DNA from: Podospora bellae-mahoneyi
Lineage: Eukaryota; Ascomycota; Sordariomycetes; Sordariales; Podosporaceae
Assembly: GCF_035222275.1 (NCBI RefSeq)
Contig: NC_085881.1
Span: 2,728,001 to 2,792,000 of the forward strand
DNA: 64,000 nt
Direction: 5' to 3'
The notes below the pieces were generated by a model, which did no database searches, was not told the DNA's origin, and saw nothing but the letters and a program-made list of their open reading frames with translations. Made by a program: the position numbers and the translations under genes. Shown here in pieces: positions 9,547-21,400 of the stretch. The first letter of the stretch is position 1. Each line of letters begins with the position of its first letter.

Positions 9547-12500
9547 CTCTTTTGTTGTTTACGTAGCCGTCCTCTAAGTGGTCGGTTGGGTTGCGCAATC
9601 GGCCAGTGACGGGGCGGTCTGCTGAACGACCTGATTCGCGATTCGATGGAGGGGCTCGGGGAAGCTGTGTGCTGTGCTCGTGACGGAGTGGGGCAGAGAC
9701 ACGCAGCAACCTACTGACAGCTGTTGGTGGTTGTGATTGGGTCGGAGGGCCGTAATCGTCAGCAGTGCAGAATCTCTTCAGGTCGATGACTATCGGTGAG
9801 AGAGACAGCAACTGGGTTCTGAAGAAGCAGGAGTCGGGGAGGGGCGTTGTTTTGTTGTTCGCCGGGGGGAACACGGATTGCGGACCTCAATAGCCTTCTG
9901 CAGCTAGGGTCAGTAAATTCTAGGCACTTTCATGGCATTGCGGCCAGGACCCTTCCCATCCCAGAGCTCCCCCCCCAACATGTGATGGATGGCTGTTGCT
10001 CAGAGCCTGCGAGGGGACTGGGAGACCGCCGTCTGCAGCGCCAGAGCCCGTGCGGTGGGCTCCGTGTGAGACCCATCCCGCCATGCTGCAGCCATTTTGT
10101 GGGGTTGCCGATAGCGAGTGAGGGGTTTGCATCCATCAAAAAACCATCAACTGCACGGGAAATTGGAGGGGGGATTCTCAAAACCAACAACGGAGGAAAG
10201 GGAAAATCACCCGTACCGAACCCGCCCAGAGTGTGATTCTGACTTTTTTATTCTCTTGGTCCTGGCTTCCGGATATTGCTGCACCCGATACCTCAGCCGA
10301 CGATTGCTGGCTCCAAAGATGTAGATTTCGCTGAAAATAATCCCAGCCAAAAGAAGGTGCCTATGCTGCAGAAGAACTTTTCATCAATCGAACGAGCGAT
10401 GAGCTGATCGAAAAAAAACAGCTGCCGGGACGTGCAATTGACGAGGCAGGGGTGCCGAGTCAGGGGAGCTTGGGACAAGTCGACCCTTTTTTTTTATAAA
10501 AAAAAAAAAAGAAAAAAAAAGAAGAAAAAACCACCAAAGAACAGCAATACCAGAGCGTTCTGCCCGCTCCAAGGGGACGGGTCTTTAAAGGCACATTCTG
10601 CAGCAAGTGACAGCAGCATCATGTCTCTCAACAAGCGTCATGCTGTTCCTGCAGGTTGTCACCTCGTCCGAGCCCTCCATCACTACCACCACCAGCAGCC
10701 ATCTCGCCATGGCTACCCGACCCGTGCTGCCGCTAGCTTTCGTTAGCTGGCGATTAGCGACGGCGCGAATGATTTCACCATGTTCGAGACCAGCTTGTGC
10801 CCCCACTGCATCCACGGCGCTGGTCAATTTAGCGATTCCCCTGTCCCACCCACTCACCATCCCCGGGACGTCTTCCTGTTGGGCTCTCCGAAAAATGGCG
10901 CTGCCACCTGTGGGCCCTGGAAGATCAGACCCCCTGCTGCCAATGCAAGGTACCGGCGACGAAGGTCTCCCGGATGAGCACAGCGTCAACCCGCCCACAA
11001 ATGTCACCATGTCAACGGTCAGCTTCCCGCTTTGGCTGCATCTCCCACCGGCTGGTTGAAAGGATTGCCTGCAAGATAACAAGAACTGGCAGAGAGGCAC
11101 AGCTTCCAATTCCTGAAACGGGACAATATTGACAATATTGGGCCACATCTCATTTGGCCAGTTCGGACGTGACGGAGAGAAATCCCGTCAAGCATGTCTT
11201 GGTTCTTTTCGTGGATCGAGATAGCTCTCAATTGTACTTGATGGACGAAACCTATGCATGCACATCACTTCCAACCCCGGCTTAGACTCCTGCTGGTTTC
11301 ACTGCTTCATGAAAGTTGCATGAGCTGCAGCTTCGCAGCTCTCGAGCTGGACCAGAAGCAGATCCCCCACCCTCACCCTCACCCTCCAGTCAACTGGCAG
11401 CTCCATCAACATACATATACCATCCGCAGCCAACCACCGTACGAGATAACTAATAAGCAATACCAAGTCCGGGGCGACTCAATACAAGGCATCCGCTGGC
11501 GCCGTCTATCACCTAGTTCTGTCATAACTCTAAAATCACAACCAAGCGGGCGAACGAAGAGAACAATAGAACAGACCCATCAGTCTGGTTGCTCCTTGTC
11601 GCTGGCCCTGGGCCTTTTAGCTTAGACGCACAAGAACCACTGAAGAACAATCAAGGAAGACTTCGTTGACCAGCCAAGAGGGGCCAAAGAAATTGGAATG
11701 GGCCATTCTTGTTCCTCGGTTGTCAAGAAAAGCGTACAGTCACGAGCAGACTGCGAGGGTCTCACAGGACCCGATCACTATCACCAACTTCAACTGCAAC
11801 TGCTACTGATGGTCAGTTACTTCCTTGGAACCAGTGTCTCAGTCTCATCGATATACACAAGTTGTGTCTCTCACCCTCAACCGTCCTCTAGATTTCGACA
11901 GATCGATATCATGTCAACTGCCCAACTCAGACGCTCTCGTGGTCATCACCACCGGCCCCCTCGGCTAGAATAAACTCCTTGCCAATCTCCTCTCGATGGA
12001 ACGGACACATCGTCCACCTCATCACCGTCACAGTCACAATTCTCCCCTCCACTTCTCAAGGACCAGCTACCCAAAATTCTTTAGACCACCCAGATTTTCC
12101 ATTACAGGCCTCTCGCCAAGCCAGCCCAGTGTTTGTCGGGTCCTCGCTAACACGCTGTCGGGCCTCCAGCATCCCCGCCACTGCCACGAGGTGCAAAATA
12201 TCGCTCGAGGCTCCCGGCGTTGGCGCGTGCCTGGTGCGGAGATTGGGTTCCACATCGAAGATGTGCAAAGCCTCGTGGCTCTCGGCATCTCCCACACGTG
12301 GTTCCGACCGACGCCGTTGCCGGGGCCCCGGCACCGTTCCGGCAGGCTGTGAGGAATCATTAGACAGTGGATGTCGTGGTGGATGCCTCCCCTTCCTCTG
12401 ACGGTCCTCTTTTTATGAAATCCCGAACGACGATGTCCTTTCTAATCGGTCCGCGAACAAATGGGCTTTTTCTAGCGCCGTATGTCAACACTGGCGTCCT

Positions 12501-12740
12501 TGATAGGGCATCTTTGCTTGCCCGTTGTTGCCCAAAAAAGGAAGGCTCAAACAAGTGTTTGTGTTCAAACGGCTTCACTGTCCCCTGAAACCTTTTTTTT
12601 TTTTCCCTCGTCGGCACTTGACGAGGCACCACGTTTTTTTCTCACCCCGGTACCCAATGGCATCATTGTTATTAGTTTGATGACGCAGGGCTCAGCTGCT
12701 CCACCTAGATTATCAGTTTGGGTCTTCGCTCTCACTTCCC
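9547..12740. other. Gene-poor region
   Basis: About 3.2 kb with no gene supported. It includes the URC4 promoter, a poly-T/poly-A block and CT/CA-rich stretches. Open frames such as 10607-11059 and 11979-12401 (plus) lack known motifs and splice context. Confidence 0.4.
10487..10530 (+). repeat. T-run followed by A-rich homopolymer block
   Basis: Nine Ts, then a long A tract interrupted by single Gs; the T and A runs can form a hairpin. Looks like low-complexity DNA rather than a feature of a gene. Confidence 0.6.
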
Positions 12741-12925
12741 TGTTGGGCATCCATAGCCTCCATAGCCTCCGGTCTGAGGGTAGAGCTCGATTGGTTGATG
12801 AGAGGTCCACGGACTTCGTTGATTGTCTCAATCCCTACGCCGATTTGTTGGAACAGAAGAAGGCATCAAGTCTCTCCGACGATATTGCCCTTGACAAGAT
12901 TCTTCAGGCTTACCTTCATGAGGAG
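12741..12925 (+). repeat. diverged duplicate, copy A
   Basis: Shares an ordered series of matches with 13691-13829 in the same orientation. Both contain TGGGCATC, then CATAGCCTCCGGTCTGAG, then CGATTG, then CTTCGTTG, then TTGACA; copy A is longer by small insertions. In one plus frame both read as LLGI-SLRSE...LD; on the minus strand both read LRPEA(M/I)...DAQ. The duplicate may be remnants of one protein-coding family, but the coding strand cannot be decided. Confidence 0.5.
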
Positions 12926-13435
12926 TAGTTCCCCACATTTCTAGATGCTCATTTCCTTTGATCGAGATCACACAAGATAAGGACAACATCAACTTTTCTT
13001 TTTTTTTCTCCCATTTTCAGTAGTCAGCGGGCCAGAAGCAGGAAGGTCGGCATCCCTTATCAAGATCCAGCAGATCTGAGATGATGGACAATCGTACTGC
13101 TTCTTCACCCTGGCTTTGTGATCATCACAATCCAGAACGCTGTAGTTGCCTTTTCACTGCCTGTCAGTGTTGTTTATGCTGTGACATACGGAGGCTCAGT
13201 GAATGTACCACTTCCACGCTGAGCTAGAGAGTTGAGCTAAAGAAATGCTTGCAGCTCTTTCCCATTGTGAAGTCAAAGGGCAAGGGCTTGTTGATGTCCC
13301 CAAAATATATTTTCAAATCCGCGTTGAGCTCAGTATTGTTGAACAAACTCATGCGTGCTGCAGCACCCCATAGCATGCCTCTGACAGGAACCATCTAACT
13401 CACAGAAAGTTGTGGGATGTGTAGAGAACAACAAA

Positions 13436-13554
13436 ACATACAACACCAGGGATTCCCCAGTGGTCACCCACCTGAGTACTAGTCTGGCAGTCAGTAGCTT
13501 ATCTAGGGGAGAGCGGACGGGATCCCGAGTTTTCTACTGCTTATGGTCGTATGT
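13436..13554 (-). rRNA. 5S ribosomal RNA
   Basis: Minus strand begins ACATACGACCATAAG and ends CCTGGTGTTGTATGTT, so the terminal helix pairs ACATAC-type ends as in fungal 5S. Internal blocks GGGATCCCGTCCGCTC and AGTACTCAGGTGGGTGACCA match the conserved B/C loop and box C regions. Length is about 119 nt, normal for 5S. The copy shows no obvious damage. A free-standing 5S gene outside the rDNA tandem array is usual in Pezizomycotina. It lies between the two diverged duplicates. Confidence 0.92.
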
Positions 13555-13690
13555 GCTTTTATCAAGAAGATTTGGGATCTTTCTAGTGGTTGAGAAGTAG
13601 AAAGACAGTGTTGTTCTCTCTATCATGAAGCCATGGGTTCGGTGTGGCTTGAAGGTGCCGATACGAAGTGCCTTTCCTGCACTACTTTGC

Positions 13691-13829
13691 CTTTTGGGCA
13701 TCTATAGCCTCCGGTCTGAGAGGATAGTTCGATTGATGGAGAGCTTCAGAGGCTTCGTTGGTGGGAAGACATCGATCTTGTCCCACGATACCAACCTTGA
13801 CAGCTTGCTCTCCACATTTTCCCACATGT
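13691..13829 (+). repeat. diverged duplicate, copy B
   Basis: Partner of 12741-12925 (see that entry); about 45 bp shorter, with a deletion in the middle. The following 550 bp up to 14384 hold only a CAT microsatellite and the promoter of the HD-domain gene. Confidence 0.5.
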
Positions 13830-14229
13830 CATCGCCAATAATGTTATCAAGACCTGGTTGTCAAAGCACTCAAAATGAGCTCAAATGACGAGTTCGATTG
13901 TATCACAGATATACTGAAATCCGATTCACGTCGGGCCACAGACGTCCGGTCTGGCCTGATGCCTTCTGAGGGTAGGATTCCGTCCTTGTAAACATAAATG
14001 TGAGATCTGGTTGTTTCCTCATCATTGGACGCAGTGCTCGACGTCCAAGTAAGCTCCGTTGCCCTCTCGGAACTTATCATCTCGCACTCCCTCCACGCCC
14101 GCAGCTTCATGATGCGAGCCTCACTCTTTAGCTCTCAAACTTGCTCATACTTGCTTTTGTGCGACTACATCTTTTCTACACCCCCTTTTTGTGTAACTGT
14201 AGTTTTCTATGCTCAATCTGATACACGCT

Positions 14230-14250
14230 CATCATCATCATCATCATCAT
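14230..14250 (+). repeat. (CAT)7 microsatellite
   Basis: Seven perfect CAT triplets, about 135 bp upstream of the HD-domain gene start. Confidence 0.9.
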
Positions 14251-14384
14251 GACGATTTACAAAGATAAATACTCCAGGAAAACTCCGTGCAAGATATTCT
14301 GGAAGATCATGTCTCCAGCATCCAACCAAGACACTTTCTTCCCCAACCCAATCGAAAAGTCCACACCTGAAAACACCCATCACC

Positions 14385-15266
14385 ATGCACATCCGGAATC
14401 TCATCTCCCCCTCCTTTCTTCTGCTCCTTTCCTTCCCTATCTCCGCGACCGCAACAACACCACGCCCCCCCTATCCCAACCGCACCCTAGCCGGCATCAC
14501 CATGATCGACACCCCCATCGTCCGCGACGCCCAAGCCTACGCCCGACGCTACTGCTCCGACTCGACCTACAACCACATCATGCGCTCCTGGCTCCTCGGC
14601 CTCCTCCACCTCTCCCACGACCCCGCCCTCGCCTCCAAAATCGACCTCGAAGTCCACGCCCTCGGCCTGATCCTCCACGACCTGGCAACCAACCACTCCC
14701 TCTCCGCCCCCTTCGTCACCCCCAACCGGCGCTTCGAAGTTGATTCTGCCATTGCAGCAGCAGATTTCATCCGTTCACACCCCGACGGGGAAAAATGGCC
14801 TGAGTGGCGGGTTCAGAGGGTGTGGGATGGGATTGCGTTGCATGCCGAGCCCGGGTTGGCGTTGTATAAAGAGGCGGATGTTTTTGCGATATATTGGGGT
14901 AATGAATTGGAATTCTCGTGGGAGAGGCCAGGGGGCGAGAGGAAGGGGGTGACGGCTGAGGAGAGGGAGAGGGTGTTGCAGGAGTTTCCCAGGCCGACGT
15001 TGGAGGAGGGGGGGAGGGGAAATGTGTTTGCTTTTGTGGCTTGGTATTGTAAATACAAGCCGGAGAGCACTTATAGTGAGTTTGCCTTCCCTTCTTGTTG
15101 TTTTTCGGTAAGTGGGTGGGACAATGTGCTAACTTCCATGGCGGTAGATACTTGGATGCAGCCGTTTGGGGAGCTGTTGGTGCCGGGTTATTCGGCGGTG
15201 GGACATCGGGTTGTTGATGGGAGTTTGGCTGCTGTTGGGTTGAATATGAGTGAGATTCTCAAGTGA
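14385..15266 (+). CDS. secreted HD-domain protein (cyanamide-hydratase-like)
   Basis: 269-residue metal-dependent HD-superfamily protein. Exons 14385-15075 and 15148-15266; the 72-nt intron is a multiple of three and also open, but gtgagt...ggtag borders and the restored TYNTWMQPFGE argue for splicing. Residues 1-23 form a signal peptide. The HD core shows YNHIMRSWLLG with His64, then ALGLILHDLA with the His98-Asp99 pair, and GIALHAEPG further on; these are the usual metal ligands. This layout matches fungal relatives of cyanamide hydratase, but the secretion signal suggests a different substrate, unknown. Sequence 5' of residue 120 is C-rich while the rest is G-rich, a strong strand-composition switch. 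Confidence 0.82.
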   Translation: MHIRNLISPSFLLLLSFPISATATTPRPPYPNRTLAGITMIDTPIVRDAQAYARRYCSDSTYNHIMRSWLLGLLHLSHDPALASKIDLEVHALGLILHDLATNHSLSAPFVTPNRRFEVDSAIAAADFIRSHPDGEKWPEWRVQRVWDGIALHAEPGLALYKEADVFAIYWGNELEFSWERPGGERKGVTAEERERVLQEFPRPTLEEGGRGNVFAFVAWYCKYKPESTYSEFAFPSCCFSVSGWDNVLTSMAVDTWMQPFGELLVPGYSAVGHRVVDGSLAAVGLNMSEILK

Positions 15267-15628
15267 TGTGTGACAACGAACGGACACAGCGGTGGCTACT
15301 TGGTGATTATTGTTGTTGATGTTATCTTGACTCTTGTTATTGCTCTCGTTTGGTCGTTTCATAGCACAAGTAGTCAACTAAAATTCATGACCTCGACCAG
15401 TTTTGCTTGGTTCTTCCCGTTGAGGGAGGAGAGGGAGCGAGGCGGAGAGAGCGAGACCGATGCAAAGGAGGAGGGGGTCTGCTCTCACACCTGGATCAAA
15501 CGCATTGCAGCCGCCTCATCAACGTCACCTTCCAGCGAGGGCTTCCGGAGTTGAACAGTAATGTTCTCTGCCACGGTCTCGTAGGACCAACTCGAGTATT
15601 CGCCAGCTCTGAAGAACTCATCCTGCTC

Positions 15629-17575
15629 TCACGCGCTGATTGCACCGCTTGACACCGAGTCCCGGTAGCCTCCCCCGTTCCTACCGCCTTGAAGAGAAGA
15701 ATGAAGGTAATCTTGAGCGTATCTGTCATATAGAAACAAAAGCGGCAGTACGTCCTCTCGCCAAGTCGGCAGTTGTAGACGCTTCGTCCGTATGACCGCC
15801 ACAACCCACGCCACAAAGCCAAGGGTCCAGACTGCGGCAGGGAGAGCAATCCAATACCACCGGACTCTAACGAAAGTAGCGACGGTACTTGCTTGGCCCT
15901 TGACCAAAAAGGCTTCTCCAATTTCTGTGCCGTTGGCGACAACACCCGAGTTGCGTATGGTTTTCATCATGGCAGCGGCAATCCCGTCCATGACGCAGGA
16001 AAAGGTATCGGCGTTGACGCTGCCGCATTCGTTGGCGGTATAATTCGCGTTGAAGATATAATTCATCATCTTGGACTGCTTACAGGAGCCGTTCGCGAAT
16101 CCAGAACAGAATTCAATGGCTGTGTGGCCGTCGCTGGTTGCAGCAGAGCCGGGAATGACGTCGGTCACCAGAAACTGGGGATCAGGCCATGCCCAGTCTC
16201 GCTGTAAGGACTCACTCAAGCCGAAAGATAAGTTAGCAGCGGGATCAATGCCGCGGTCGAGACCCCATGGCGGCCGCAGCTTGTGGGCTAACCAGTCTGC
16301 ACCATTGGGGGGTAGCTCCGTGAATGTGTCTAGCAAGGTCTCCTTATATACACCGTTTTGGACAGACGTCTCGAAGCTCAACACACACTGTTGCAGCGAG
16401 CACTCGGTGACACTGAAGTTCGAGAAGTCGACAGAAGGCCTGTAGGCACTGCTGAGGACGTATGGAGGGAGTAATCGAATACTATGGTACATCAGCCCAT
16501 CTTTGCCGCCAACGAAGGTGATGGTCATAAAGTCTTCGACGGTCGTGAGGTTGCCAACTTGACGTAGAGTGGCTGAGCCATCAAATAACTTGGCGCTACA
16601 GTATACCCCCTTCGGGATGCCTTGTCCTCCACCGGCGTCTTTGCACGTCAGATTGGTCTTCCACGTGATATCGGTATACCGTGAACAGAAGCCCAGCGTA
16701 GCTGTCGGGGGCCAAGTGCAATTTGCCTGTGCTGCAAAGGAATTGAGGCGAGTTTGTGTCTTGGGTCAGACCTGAGGTCAGCGCCAGCATGATGTTAAGT
16801 TCCAGATCTGGGTCGGGGTAGTTTGCTGGAAATGTTGTCTCTGGTATTAGCACCGTATCTTTTGCTCGTACCCACGATGTGCCTCCGGGCGAGAACTTAC
16901 TTGAATAGTTGCGGCGCAGGCCGTGGGCGTCATAGACGATGCTATGACTGAGCAGGGCGACCGCGCCGTCCGCCGCGATATCGCCCGCCTCATACCGAAC
17001 GAGATTCTGTGTTAAAGGACCCCAGAACATTCCGAACAAGAGAGCTAGCGACGCAGTGATAACGACGAATCTTTTCCGCTGATACCAGGATCTGGGTATC
17101 AGTGGCAGGGTGTTGAGCTTGTCATCATCAAGGGGGTAACCTACTCAGCGCCCGCAGTCCAGAGAAGTTGGGCAACCCCTATCGCACCTCCTCTCGCCTT
17201 CTGGAAACCGACGAGATCTGCCAAAGGCCGCGGTCGCTTCGCAAACCATATCCACTTGAGCTGTGCAATGGTCGCCTGGACGCCGAAGATGGTTCCAGCA
17301 AAACCCACATTTCCGAGGAGTGATAGCACGAAGTTGAGCGTGACCGGCCAGTCGGGCGCCAGCTGGTTATCGTATCAACGAAGAAGGGTGGCAGTGGCCC
17401 CTATACATAAGAGAGAGGCCAAGAACCCGAGGAACTCGAAAATCCACGTCTGAGAGAGCTTTGCCCATCTCGATTTCTTGATGCTGTGGTGGTGGTACAT
17501 GTCGTGGCGATTGCGGCGACTTTCTGGGTTTGTCTCCTCAATCGTGTGCAAAGGGCCGTATTTCCGCGGATCCAT
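15629..17575 (-). pseudogene. DUF3176 membrane protein, apparently broken
   Basis: Fungal DUF3176 family, integral membrane proteins of unknown role. Model: 17575-17145, 17091-16901, 16840-15629 (about 610 residues). Transmembrane segments lie at the N-terminus (FEFLGFLASLLCIGATATLL), after it (LNFVLSLLGNVGFAG), at FVVITASLALLFGMFWG, and at the C-terminus (WIALPAAVWTLGFVAWVVAV), with a large Cys-rich loop between. Two defects: an in-frame TGA at 17375-17377, right after ATLLR where Arg is expected before YDNQLAPDWP, and a one-base excess near 16735 separating FLCSTGK from NCTWPPTATLG. A 40-nt intron with a poor GTCTGA donor could hide the second, not the first. Either a recent pseudogene or sequence error; the rest is well preserved. 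Confidence 0.75.
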
Positions 17576-18458
17576 CTGGGTCTTCTTTTAGTTTCTGTGA
17601 TCTTGGTTCCAGCTAGTGAATGAAGTAGGCTGTACAAAAGTCTGAGTTTTTTGGGGGTTTGGGGCGTCGATGGACCTTACTTACTACAGTTTTTTTTGCA
17701 CGGGAGAAAGGGGGGGGAATACGAGGCTCTGTAGGCGCTCCCCAGCTTCTCTCACAGGCTGGTGGCTGATGGCAAAGCAAAATGCACGAGAATTATCTGC
17801 CAATTGTATTAGCAATTTATTCCGACGTACAGGCCGTATCTGGAAACCTACGTTGGGTTTGGGGGCCCAAAGGAGGCTCTGCGAAGGTGGCGAGTTTAAT
17901 ATCTACTGGTTTGTTGAACATGGCCCATCTCCCAGGGGTGACCGATCCAGTCGACCAGGAAAACACGGAAACCACTGCAATCACAACAGCAACATGAATT
18001 AAAGATCCCATTACCCATCGCCCCATCATCTATGTATACCACATCGCCCGCATCCCAACAACTCCCCTTACCAATACCATAGCTAAAGCCCAGATCTAGC
18101 TCCCTCCATACGTATAAGCCACCCACCTTTTCCCACTCCAGGGTAGTCATGTAATGCTGTACAAGTACATATGTACATAAAAATCAGCCGGAAAAGCAAA
18201 ATAGGCTTGCTCCAAGCCGAGCAGACCAAGTTGAAAGCAAGATAAAAACCGATGGGAACAATGTAAAAGGGACAAGACAAGATGTAATAACACTACCACC
18301 ACCAACGCCACCATTTGAGCCCGCTCCGCTCAGGTCACCAATGCACCACCCAAAAAGTAAACTCCTACAGCCTTTTTGGTGTGTACATGATTCTCCGCTG
18401 GCCAAAGAAAGCAGGAAAATAGAAGCAAAACAAATCTCGTCACCGAACTAGGTGATCA
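17576..18458. other. Intergenic between two minus-strand genes
   Basis: Contains the promoter of the DUF3176 gene and the 3' flank of the KDM5 gene. Nothing else recognised. Confidence 0.4.
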
Positions 18459-21400
18459 CTACTGCCCCAGTTCTATGAGTGAAGCAGCCTCGCCTCCATG
18501 GTCGTCCTCCATGTGAATATCCGCATCATGGTGGGCATGATCGATGGCGGCTTTCTTATCCTCGTCGTCATCCTCATTGACCAGGTCAACAAACATGCTG
18601 TCGTCCCCATCGCCGTCTCCTCCCATGCCGATGCCAAGGGGATCGTTATCCCGAGGACCTGACGAGCCAGCGTTGGCAGCAGCCGTAGGACCCCAGATTT
18701 TGGGACCAAACAGGTCCTTGGCACGTTGCTTGCCGGTCTCCGTCCGAGACAAGATCTCCATAATCCTTGTTCTCCCCTCATCGGTGGAGAGATGCTCGTT
18801 CAGTTCCCGGTCATCGACCTTGCCCTCGATCAGACGCTGCTCAAAGTGCTGCGTGGAGCTGTCGCTCAACAGGAGGTGGGGCCCTGTTGGGAGAAAGTAG
18901 GAAGACTGATTCGGATGAGAGGACGAGTCCAGGCCGGCGCTGTGGGATGATGAAGGATGGTGGTTGGGCGGCATCGAGAGACCAGGGGTTGACGGTTGAG
19001 CGGACGAGTTGCGAGAATAGAATGGGTGGCCAGGCGCTCTGTAACTGGGACTTGCGGCCAAAGCACCTCCGCCGGCGGCAGCAGCCGCAGCAGCTTCGGC
19101 ATTCTGGGCCTTGCGCTTGAGGCTGTTGGCCTTGCCTTTCACGCTCTCGGGTAAATCGTCTGCATCATCCACTCCGTATTGAAGGAGAAGTTTCATCAGT
19201 TTGGTTGGCCTGGGCTTGCGTGTGCTCTTAGAAGACTCAAGTACCGGGGGAGGCTCCGGGGCAACAGGGCACCACTTGTGAAGTTCTTGTCGGAAGAAGT
19301 TGGTCTCGTACGCCAGGAGGATCTCGGCACCCTCAATTTTGCGTAGGTAAAAGCGCTGTGTCTCTGCCTCGGACGCTGTCGAGACCACGGGGCTGCAAAA
19401 GCCAGCGATGTGGTTGCGGAAGTTCTGGGCGTTGTCGATGATCTTCTTCAAGACCTCTTCCTCGTCTGGCCGGAATGGGAGGCTAATAATCTCCTCATAC
19501 CACTGAACCAAATCTTCAAGTTTGGGACGAGCGGCATCGCGTGGAATCTTGACACGCCAGTCGCAAATTGGACAAGTGTACTTGTCATCTTCCTTGACCT
19601 TGCCACGAGCGATCTTGAGACACTTGCCGTGATACCATTCATGGCAGAGCTCGCATTCAATCATCATGCCAGCCTCGGTACGGCGGCAGATGCAAAAGAC
19701 CTCCCGGAATTTGGGATCGTCCCACCGATTTGTCTTCTCCCTTTCTGACGGACTTGGCTCTCTCGATTGGGGCTCAGCGGGGACACGGGGCTTGTCGTGA
19801 ACAAAGTCGAAACAGTCCACGTTACGGTCAAGAACGTACTCCATGTGCGACTTGAGAATGTGCAAAGGAGCGTTAGTCTTCCCAAACAGCTTCTTGCCTT
19901 TTCTCATCCAGTCCTCGTGCCGCTTCTGTTCCTTCTCGAGCTCATGGATGCCAGATGGCTTGGCTTGAAGTTCCTCTATCTTCTTCATCACGTCAGCCAT
20001 CTCGCCATACTTTGGTCGTTGTCGATAGTCGGGGCTGTTGAGGCGCCTGTTCAGATCCTCTATCTGTCTTGCAGCCTCGCGCTGCTTGTGAAGCTTCTGT
20101 TCCACGGCAGCCAGGGTCTCCGGTGTGACGGGCAAGGCGTTTTCACGGACTTGATCCGCAAGGGCTTGCAGTTGGGGATAGTGAACCACCTCGGCGTTGA
20201 TGAGGTCCTGTGCCGTCTTCTCCCACAGGTGACCGGCGGCAAGCTTCTCCGAAAAGTGGTTCAGTTGGTCGTTATATGGCGGGATTTCAAGGCGTTGACC
20301 TTCCTCAAGAAGAAGACGAACATCGTTCAGTGTCATGCTGGTTCCAATGCTGTCCCGGGCTCTGGCATTCCATTGCTCTCGCTCCAAAAGACGCGACAGC
20401 TTCTCCACCTCGGGAATGTCCACGTTAAAGCTCTGCCCCTCTTCAAGAAGTTTCTCGACCCGCTCAATATCATGGTCTGTGGTAAACTCGAGGAGACGGA
20501 CTGCGTCATGCTGGAAAGTCTTGATCGCATCAGCGCGTTCTTGCAATTGGAGTATCTCCGGACAGTCGAAGCCAATCCTTTCAGCCTCGTCTAGGAGACG
20601 GTAGATGTTGGCAACATTGCGCATCTCTCGCTCTTTCGAGTCCTGGTAAGAACTGCCGATTGACTTCCTTGTCCCGATTTGCCAGGCCTTCTCATTCTTG
20701 CGCCGGTTCTGTTGCTTCCGAACTGTGTAGTTGGTTGCCTCCTCAACCCAAGTATTGCACCGCTCAACAAAGGCTCGGAGGGTTGGGAGTGAAGGCAGTT
20801 CGTATGGGATCTTCTCACCTTCGCTGAGCACAGCCCGCAGAGACTTCAAAGAAGGTTTGGCTTCCTCGTCCAGGAGTTTCTCGTACTTCTCCTCCCATGC
20901 TTCTGGGACATTGGCGCGGTCGGCCACCTTCTTGTACGTCGCGGCCATGAGTTCGTCCGTCTTGCGGTAGTACAAGACATGGTCCTTGCCGAGGTAGCGC
21001 TCAGAGTCGCTGTAATCGCAACATGGGTGGCTGCCAGCATGCAAGAGACACAAAACCTTGCCGGTTTTCTGGCAAACAAATCTCGACAAGTACGTGAAAG
21101 CCTTGCAATAAAAGCACGAGGACTCTTCCTCGGGAACATCAACGTCCTCGATCTTGAAGATCAGCGGGCATTCAGGGTCCTTCTCTCCCTTGAAGACACA
21201 GCGATGATGCTCAACCGGGTGCTTTGATTCGAGCCGTTTGGCGATGAACTCATGCTTGCCTGTGAATACCTGTCTTTGGTCGAGTTCCCGTTCGTGTATT
21301 CTAGCCAACGCAGGAGCCAGCCACTTGGCGGTCTGGATCGTCAGTCCCCCGTTGGTGATACCTTCCGCCGCGGTCCACAGGAGCTCATCATGCGAGAAAC

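Noticed and set aside
9467-9874. minus-strand frame overlapping the URC4 start
   Set aside because: It overlaps exon 1 of URC4 in another frame and lies in its promoter and leader; a shadow.
10607-11059. 150-codon open frame in the gene-poor region
   Set aside because: Opposite-strand frames are as long; GC-rich DNA keeps several frames open by chance, and no domain is visible.
11979-12401. 140-codon open frame, plus strand
   Set aside because: No signal peptide, domain or splice structure; overlapping frames on both strands.
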